Shown here in pieces: positions 59,547 to 64,000 of a DNA stretch of 64,000 nucleotides. The notes beneath the pieces are model-generated. The model saw only the letters and a list, made by a program, of their open reading frames with translations. It did no database searches and had not been told where the DNA came from. The first letter of the stretch is position 1. Each line of letters begins with the position of its first letter. The position numbers and the translations under genes were made by a program. Origin of the DNA: an uncultured Erythrobacter sp. (GTDB lineage Bacteria > Pseudomonadota > Alphaproteobacteria > Sphingomonadales > Sphingomonadaceae); assembly GCA_947503275.1 (NCBI GenBank), contig CANNCZ010000001.1, positions 992,001 to 1,056,000 of the forward strand. The letters run 5' to 3'.

Positions 59547-60284
59547 TTACTGAAGCGGCGCGTTGAGCAGGTCTGCGGTGATATCGATCTCCGGCTCAGG
59601 TGCAGCAGCACCCGGAACCGGCGCTGGGCGATTGTCGCTAGCCAGCGATGCCTGCAAAATGCGAGTTGGATCCTGAGGTGGCTCACCGCGATTGATCTCA
59701 TCGACCGCCGCCATATTCTCGATCACACGGCCGAAATTGGTATAGCGTTTGTCCAAGTTAAACCGCGGATAAAACACGATAAAGAATTGGCTGTTGGCGC
59801 TGTCTTCTTCGGTGGCGCGCGCCATAGAGACTGACCCGCGGACATGGGGCATCGGATTGAATTCTTCGGAAAGGTCAGGGAACTCTGATCCGCCCTGCCC
59901 AGTGCCTGTTGGATCACCGCTTTGCGCCATAAAGCCATCAATCACCCGGTGGAAAATAACACCGTCATAGAACCCTTGCGCAGTCAGTGTTTTGACACGC
60001 TCAACATGGGTTGGCGCCCATTCATTCATTAGGCGAATCTTCACCCGCTCACCCGTCGAGAGATCGAGTACCCAGATGTTCTCTGGCTCGACACTCTGGT
60101 CAAATTCAATGTTGGGATAGGTGCGCGTATCAACCGGCTCAGGCGCAAGCTCTGCATCGCCAGAGCTATCCTGATCGCCTTCATCCGTTTGCGCGAATGC
60201 GGCGGTAGGAACGGACAACATTGCAAGCGCAGCAAGCGCGCCGAAAGTGTGTTTGAGCATGGGGGTCTTCATGTGGTTTTGCAT
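59547..60284 (-). CDS. exported peptidyl-prolyl cis-trans isomerase (cyclophilin)
   Basis: A 245-residue cyclophilin-type PPIase with an N-terminal signal (KHTFGALAALAMLSVPTAAF, cleaved near AFAQ), so it acts in the periplasm. The core has GFYDGVIFHRVIDGFMAQSGDPTGTGQGG (with FHR and the substrate-binding Q), then NSQFFIVFYPRFNLDKRYTNFGRV. A 30-residue acidic linker follows the signal, and a Pro/Ala tail closes the protein. ATGs at 60284, 60272 and 60260 all precede the signal; the exact start is uncertain. Confidence 0.92.
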   Translation of the reverse strand: MQNHMKTPMLKHTFGALAALAMLSVPTAAFAQTDEGDQDSSGDAELAPEPVDTRTYPNIEFDQSVEPENIWVLDLSTGERVKIRLMNEWAPTHVERVKTLTAQGFYDGVIFHRVIDGFMAQSGDPTGTGQGGSEFPDLSEEFNPMPHVRGSVSMARATEEDSANSQFFIVFYPRFNLDKRYTNFGRVIENMAAVDEINRGEPPQDPTRILQASLASDNRPAPVPGAAAPEPEIDITADLLNAPLQ

Positions 60285-60350
60285 ATCGGGGTCAGCGTTT
60301 AACGGCGCGTGCCTGACACTTCAATGAATGAGTGCGCACTCGTCACCGGT

Positions 60351-60863
60351 TCAATAATCGCCCTTGCGGCCGATCTCTTCAACCCGCGCGTTCACTTCGT
60401 CGCGCACAGGCGCGCTGACGAACGGGGTTATGTCGCCGCCATACAGAGCGATTTCCTTAACCAGTTTGGAGGCGATGGGCTGCAATGAGACATCTGCCAT
60501 GAGGAACACGGTCTCAATCAATTCATCGAGCTGTTGGTTCATGCCCGCCATCTGATATTCGTATTCAAAGTCCGCGACCGCGCGCAGTCCGCGGATGATC
60601 ACGTTCGCGCCCTGTTTCTGAGCGAATTTGACGAGGAGCGCGTTGAACCCGACGACCTCGACATTGCTGAGGCCCAGTTGCTCCACCTCACGCTCCACCA
60701 TGGCAAAGCGTTCTTCGGTAGAGAACATCGGGTTTTTCGAAGGGTTAGTGGTCACCCCAATGATAAGGTGATCAACCAGCTTGGACCCGCGCCGAATAAT
60801 GTCGGCATGGCCCAAAGTGATGGGGTCAAAAGTTCCGGGGTAAATCCCGATGCGGCGTGTCAT
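60351..60863 (-). CDS. coaD: pantetheine-phosphate adenylyltransferase
   Basis: A 170-residue CoaD catalysing the penultimate step of coenzyme A synthesis. It starts MTRRIGIYPGTFDPITLGHADII, which holds the nucleotidyltransferase T/HxGH motif, and contains VVGFNALLVKFAQKQGANVIIRGLRAV and PIASKLVKEIALYGGDI. The start at 60863 is chosen over 60872, three codons upstream, on family agreement. Confidence 0.96.
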   Translation of the reverse strand: MTRRIGIYPGTFDPITLGHADIIRRGSKLVDHLIIGVTTNPSKNPMFSTEERFAMVEREVEQLGLSNVEVVGFNALLVKFAQKQGANVIIRGLRAVADFEYEYQMAGMNQQLDELIETVFLMADVSLQPIASKLVKEIALYGGDITPFVSAPVRDEVNARVEEIGRKGDY

Positions 60864-60934
60864 TGACTGCATTCCTCTCGCAATATCCGGCTTCTTTTGT
60901 CCGGATTTGGCAAATTTTGTCCGAATTTGGCCGA

Positions 60935-61849
60935 TTATCGGTCCCGCTCAACAATAAACTGGGCGAGCGCTCGCAATGTGTCCGCTTCTGCGCCGTGGCT
61001 GCCCAAATGGGCGACCGCTTGATCGACCAGTGCTCGGGCCTGCTCGCGGGCCTTGTCGACACCCATCAGGGTCACGAATGTCTGTTTGCCCTGCTCTTCA
61101 TCCTTACGCAGCGCTTTGCCGGCTAACGCCGCATCACCCTCCACATCAAGCAAGTCGTCGGCAATCTGGAATGCGAGGCCAATGTCGCGCGCATAGGCCC
61201 GCAAGTGATTGCGCCCCTCTGGCGGAATCTTGCCCAGAATTGCACCCATTTCAACACTGGCAGCGAGCAATGCGCCAGTCTTCAATTGTTGCAGCCGGGT
61301 GATCGTCGGCAGGTCGTAATGCACGCCCTCCTCATCCGCGACCATGTCCATCATCTGACCGCCCGCCATGCCGTGCATGCCGCTGGCCATGCCAAGGGTC
61401 GCGATTAATTCGCTGCGCACAAAGGGATCGGAGCTGGTCCCATGATCGGCGAGAATCTCAAAAGCCAGCGCATGCAAAGCATCGCCTGCCAACACCGCGG
61501 TCGCTTCATCAAACTTATGGTGCAGGGTCGGCTTGCCATGGCGAAGATCATCGTCATCCATACAGGGCAGGTCGTCATGGATCAGCGAATAGACATGGAT
61601 CGCCTCCACCGCAGCGCCCGCGCGCAACGCGGAGGTGCGATCAACGCTGAACAATTCGGCCGTGCTTGCCACCAACAAAGGCCGCACCCGTTTGCCCCCA
61701 CCAATCGCAGCGTAACGCATCGCCTCAACCAGCCGAGCGCGCGTGTCGCTTGGCACAGGCAGAAACGCATCAAAGACAGAGTCAATTTCGCCCTGCACCC
61801 GTTTCAACGCAGGGCCAAGCGCGTCGCCATCTATCCCGACAACGCCCAC
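60935..61849 (-). CDS. ispA: polyprenyl (farnesyl/geranyl) diphosphate synthase
   Basis: A 304-residue trans-prenyltransferase with both aspartate-rich motifs: DDLPCMDDDDLRHGKP (FARM) and FQIADDLLDVEGD (SARM). GGGKRVRPLLV lies near residue 52. It condenses IPP with allylic diphosphates, most likely to farnesyl diphosphate, judging by length and the ispA-xseB neighbourhood. It starts immediately after the xseB stop with no gap. Confidence 0.94.
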   Translation of the reverse strand: MGVVGIDGDALGPALKRVQGEIDSVFDAFLPVPSDTRARLVEAMRYAAIGGGKRVRPLLVASTAELFSVDRTSALRAGAAVEAIHVYSLIHDDLPCMDDDDLRHGKPTLHHKFDEATAVLAGDALHALAFEILADHGTSSDPFVRSELIATLGMASGMHGMAGGQMMDMVADEEGVHYDLPTITRLQQLKTGALLAASVEMGAILGKIPPEGRNHLRAYARDIGLAFQIADDLLDVEGDAALAGKALRKDEEQGKQTFVTLMGVDKAREQARALVDQAVAHLGSHGAEADTLRALAQFIVERDR

Positions 61850-62119
61850 TCAGTTTGCCCCATCAAGGGGAGACGTGCCCGAAGGTCTGCCATCAGCGCC
61901 TGCAACGATCTTTTCGATCTTCGCCTGCGCTGTATCCAGCCGCTCCTGACACGCGGCGCGCAATGTCTCACCGCGTTCATACAAGGTGATCGATTGGTCG
62001 AGCGGTACATCGCCGCGCTCCAATTGCTGCACAATCTCCTCAAGCGCGACGAGCGCCTGTTCAAAGGTCATTTGCGCGATTGCCTGTTTGTCGTCTTGAG
62101 AAGTGTTTGTCTCATCCAT
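61850..62119 (-). CDS. xseB: exodeoxyribonuclease VII small subunit
   Basis: An 89-residue XseB, the small helical subunit that binds XseA. The core reads MTFEQALVALEEIVQQLERGDVPLDQSI, then YERGETLRAACQERLDTAQAKIEKI, standard for the family. The start is taken at MDETNTSQDD; an ATG at 62131 is four codons earlier. It is the first gene of xseB-ispA, the usual order; dxs is not in the window. Confidence 0.94.
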   Translation of the reverse strand: MDETNTSQDDKQAIAQMTFEQALVALEEIVQQLERGDVPLDQSITLYERGETLRAACQERLDTAQAKIEKIVAGADGRPSGTSPLDGAN

Positions 62120-62194
62120 GCCGCAAAGCATTGGCGAGCCGCATCTGCCCGGTCAAGGCTCTCCCCCAAAGTCCGACCGGGAAAAGCCGTTCGC

Positions 62195-62491
62195 CTACTG
62201 TTTGGACCAGCAATAGATGAAGTAGAAAAACTCTACCAAAAGCGCCACTGACGCGATGCCGAGATACCAGAGCAGCAAAGTAAAATCGAACGTCACAATC
62301 CCCAGAAGGATGGTGATTGTGAACGTCGCCATATAGGCGAAACCGGCCTTGAGATCATTCAGGAAGAACCGGTGCAACCCGATAAATCCGAAGAAAAACA
62401 GCAGAATGAGCGCAATCGGGTAGTTACGGTCATCCTGTCGTTGATAGACATTACCGACCCGATACATCAGATTACCGTGATATTCCGCCAT
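62195..62491 (-). CDS. TM2 domain membrane protein
   Basis: A 98-residue protein with a TM2 domain: two membrane helices linked by a short loop with FFGFIGLHRFFLNDLKAG (the G-x-H-R-F-Y/F-like motif) and a third hydrophobic stretch near the C-terminus. A polar 25-residue N-terminus precedes it. Such proteins are small membrane components of unknown role. It lies 75 bases upstream of xseB. Confidence 0.88.
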   Translation of the reverse strand: MAEYHGNLMYRVGNVYQRQDDRNYPIALILLFFFGFIGLHRFFLNDLKAGFAYMATFTITILLGIVTFDFTLLLWYLGIASVALLVEFFYFIYCWSKQ

Positions 62492-62682
62492 TCAACCCTC
62501 CCGTACTTCAAGCGGGCGGATAAAGGCCATGCGTTAAACACGTGTAAAAACCGGTATGAAATGCAAGATATTCAACACTCTGCATTGAACCGTGCACAGC
62601 TCGATAATTCCGCTTCACGCAAGCGCCGATAGCGCCTAACCGTGCTCGGTGTGGGGCCAATCGTTGCGAGGAGCATAACGAG

Positions 62683-63084
62683 ATGAAGTGGACAATTGCG
62701 GCGCTTTGCGCAGCTGTCACCTTTGGCGCGCTGGATGCGATTTGGCTGCAATGGGCCGGCCCCAACCTTTATGAACCCAATATTGGCGCGATCATGGCAG
62801 AGGACATCAACCTTGGCGCGGCGGGCGTATTTTACCTGCTCTACATCGCCGGGATGATGTGGTTTGCGGTCCGTCCCGGATTGGAGGCGGGTTCTGCCAA
62901 GGTCGCGCTGATCAATGGCGCGCTGCTGGGTGGCCTTTGCTATGCCACATTCGATTTAACCAGCCAGGCGGTGTTCAAGGTGTGGGCAACCCATGTCACC
63001 GTCTTTGATATAGCTTGGGGTGCATTTGCCACTGGCTTGACTAGCGCGGTGGCGACGTGGGCCACTTTGCGCTTTTCCAACTGA
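62683..63084 (+). CDS. DUF2177 family membrane protein
   Basis: A 133-residue protein with four hydrophobic helices. It matches DUF2177: FGALDAIWLQWAGPNLYEPNIGAIMAE in the first half and LGGLCYATFDLTSQAVFKVW followed by DIAWGAFATGLTSA in the second. Function unknown. An AGGAG site lies about ten bases upstream of the ATG. The 191 bases before it hold no gene; I see only a weak ATGCA/TGCAT hairpin near 62560-62585. Confidence 0.85.
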   Translation: MKWTIAALCAAVTFGALDAIWLQWAGPNLYEPNIGAIMAEDINLGAAGVFYLLYIAGMMWFAVRPGLEAGSAKVALINGALLGGLCYATFDLTSQAVFKVWATHVTVFDIAWGAFATGLTSAVATWATLRFSN

Positions 63085-63106
63085 GCGAAAACAGGGGTTC
63101 GCGTTC

Positions 63107-63781
63107 ATGTTTATTGGTCACTTTGCACCGGCCTTCATAGCCGCAGCCGCCTATTCGCGCGGACCGAAACTGGGCACTTATTTCATCGCCGCACAATTGG
63201 TCGATTGGGCGTTCTTCACACTCGCCATGGTGGGGGTTGAAAAGGTGCGGGTTGATCCGAATGCGACCGCTATGGTGCCGCTCGACCTCTATTTCATGCC
63301 CTATACCCATTCTTTGGCAGGCGCCGCCGTTTGGGCGGTGTTGATGGGGATAATCGTTGCTGTCTGGCACCGTGACAAAATGGGCGGGTTTTTGGCGGGT
63401 TTGGTTGTGGTGTCGCATTGGGCGCTCGATTGGCTGACCCATAAGCCCGACTTAACGATGGCTGGTGGTGAGCGGACCTATGGCCTTGGCCTGTGGAATT
63501 ATCCTGAGATTGCCATGCCGTTGGAGATTGGGATCACAATTGGCGCATTCGTTTACTACGTCACCCGGTCGCGCGGTCCGGCGATCCAGCCGATGATCCT
63601 GATCACCGTGCTCATGGCCTTCCAAATGCTCAACTGGTTTGGACCAGAACCGGAAGAGGCAAACATGTTTATGTACGGTCAGGCCTTGTTCGCGTTCGGA
63701 ATTGTGACCGCAATTGCTGTGTGGGTCGGGGAGAACCGCTATTTCACTCAGCGAGGCGGGTTGGCGGCAGCGAGCCTGTAA
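63107..63781 (+). CDS. integral membrane protein, possibly YdjM-like
   Basis: A 224-residue protein with six to seven membrane helices. Several polar residues are placed as in membrane-bound metal-hydrolase-like (YdjM/DUF457) proteins: [33 protein letters not shown] and [14 protein letters not shown]. The histidines and aspartates in these four spots could bind metal, but this assignment is by pattern only. It lies 22 bases after the DUF2177 gene and 16 bases before purL, so the three may be co-transcribed. Confidence 0.7.
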   Translation: MFIGHFAPAFIAAAAYSRGPKLGTYFIAAQLVDWAFFTLAMVGVEKVRVDPNATAMVPLDLYFMPYTHSLAGAAVWAVLMGIIVAVWHRDKMGGFLAGLVVVSHWALDWLTHKPDLTMAGGERTYGLGLWNYPEIAMPLEIGITIGAFVYYVTRSRGPAIQPMILITVLMAFQMLNWFGPEPEEANMFMYGQALFAFGIVTAIAVWVGENRYFTQRGGLAAASL

Positions 63782-63797
63782 TTTAAGGGGTGCTCGC

Positions 63798-64000
63798 ATG
63801 AGCGAAATTACCCCAGACATCGTCGAACAGCATGGCCTCTCAACAGAGGAGTATGACCGCGTACTCAAAGGACTTGGCCGAGAGCCGAACTTGGTCGAGC
63901 TGGGCATCTTTTCTGTCATGTGGTCAGAGCATTGCAGCTATAAATCATCGCGCCTCCATTTGAAGAAGCTGCCGACAGAGGCGCCTTGGGTGATTTGCGG
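63798..64000 (+). CDS. purL: phosphoribosylformylglycinamidine synthase PurL, N-terminal part (runs off the window)
   Basis: The first 67 or so codons of the stand-alone PurL subunit (purine synthesis, FGAR to FGAM). It begins [20 protein letters not shown] and continues with [24 protein letters not shown], the family's conserved N-terminal element with the active-site histidine. The frame is open to the window end. Confidence 0.95.
   Translation, partial: MSEITPDIVEQHGLSTEEYDRVLKGLGREPNLVELGIFSVMWSEHCSYKSSRLHLKKLPTEAPWVIC

Overview
The window is a gene-dense chromosomal segment of an alphaproteobacterium, most likely of the order Sphingomonadales (Erythrobacteraceae-like). That placement is an inference from protein content: a UrcA-family protein, several small secreted proteins of sphingomonad type, a RibB with a degenerate RibA-like tail, a MutL carrying an endonuclease motif, and moderately high GC (58-70% in lines counted by hand). 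I see no intact mobile element, prophage, CRISPR array or rRNA operon. No gap between genes exceeds about 300 bases.

Layout. 1-3475: the 5' end of ppdK and the two-subunit glycyl-tRNA synthetase (glyQ-glyS), all on the minus strand. 3645-9002: an accessory island holding three TraB/GumN-like exported proteins, a UrcA protein, and a compact five-gene cassette of small membrane proteins with an XRE regulator, which includes a 40-residue microprotein. 9136-13210: rplY, pth, an exported SDR, a minimal PEP-CTERM protein and ychF. 13250-16068 (minus): a secreted hypothetical protein, a cold-shock protein and mutL. 16284-22209: the rod-shape operon mreBCD-mrdA-rodA, with overlapping gene ends and TTG/GTG starts. 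22206-23662: a LuxR-type solo, a divergent small winged-helix-like protein and tRNA-Lys(CTT).

23666-29624 (minus) is a tripartite RND efflux operon. It is divergent from ribB (with an N-terminal helix-turn-helix) and ribH at 29778-31459, and the shared intergenic region carries repeated TATCACA/TGTGATA elements. 31596-36990 holds a MarR-like regulator, eno (minus), a four-gene envelope cassette (YqjD-like, holin-like) ending in a perfect 17-bp inverted repeat, a DUF4170 protein and a GNAT acetyltransferase. 37010-43449 (minus): greA, then carA, three small exported proteins/lipoproteins and carB in one apparent operon. 43599-49606: yqeY, dnaG and rpoD, followed by a ParA-like ATPase flanked by two paralogous membrane proteins. 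49622-50299 (minus): a secreted hypothetical protein. 50470-55052: rpiB, glyA, nrdR and trmJ, two related small secreted proteins, and rpsD. 55205-62491 (minus): an AroQ chorismate mutase, tgt, an ABC-2 exporter, queA, a periplasmic cyclophilin, coaD, a polyprenyl synthase, xseB and a TM2 protein. 62683-64000: a DUF2177 protein, another membrane protein and the 5' end of purL.

Most of the window is housekeeping: translation, cell elongation, nucleotide and riboflavin biosynthesis, and replication/transcription. The stretches that look less described are the TraB island with its XRE cassette, the HTH-RibB fusion with adjacent palindromes, the three lipoprotein-like genes inside carAB, the membrane-ParA-membrane triad, and an apparent low-GC insertion in glyS. 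All calls come from reading the sequence and from family knowledge; no database search was run.
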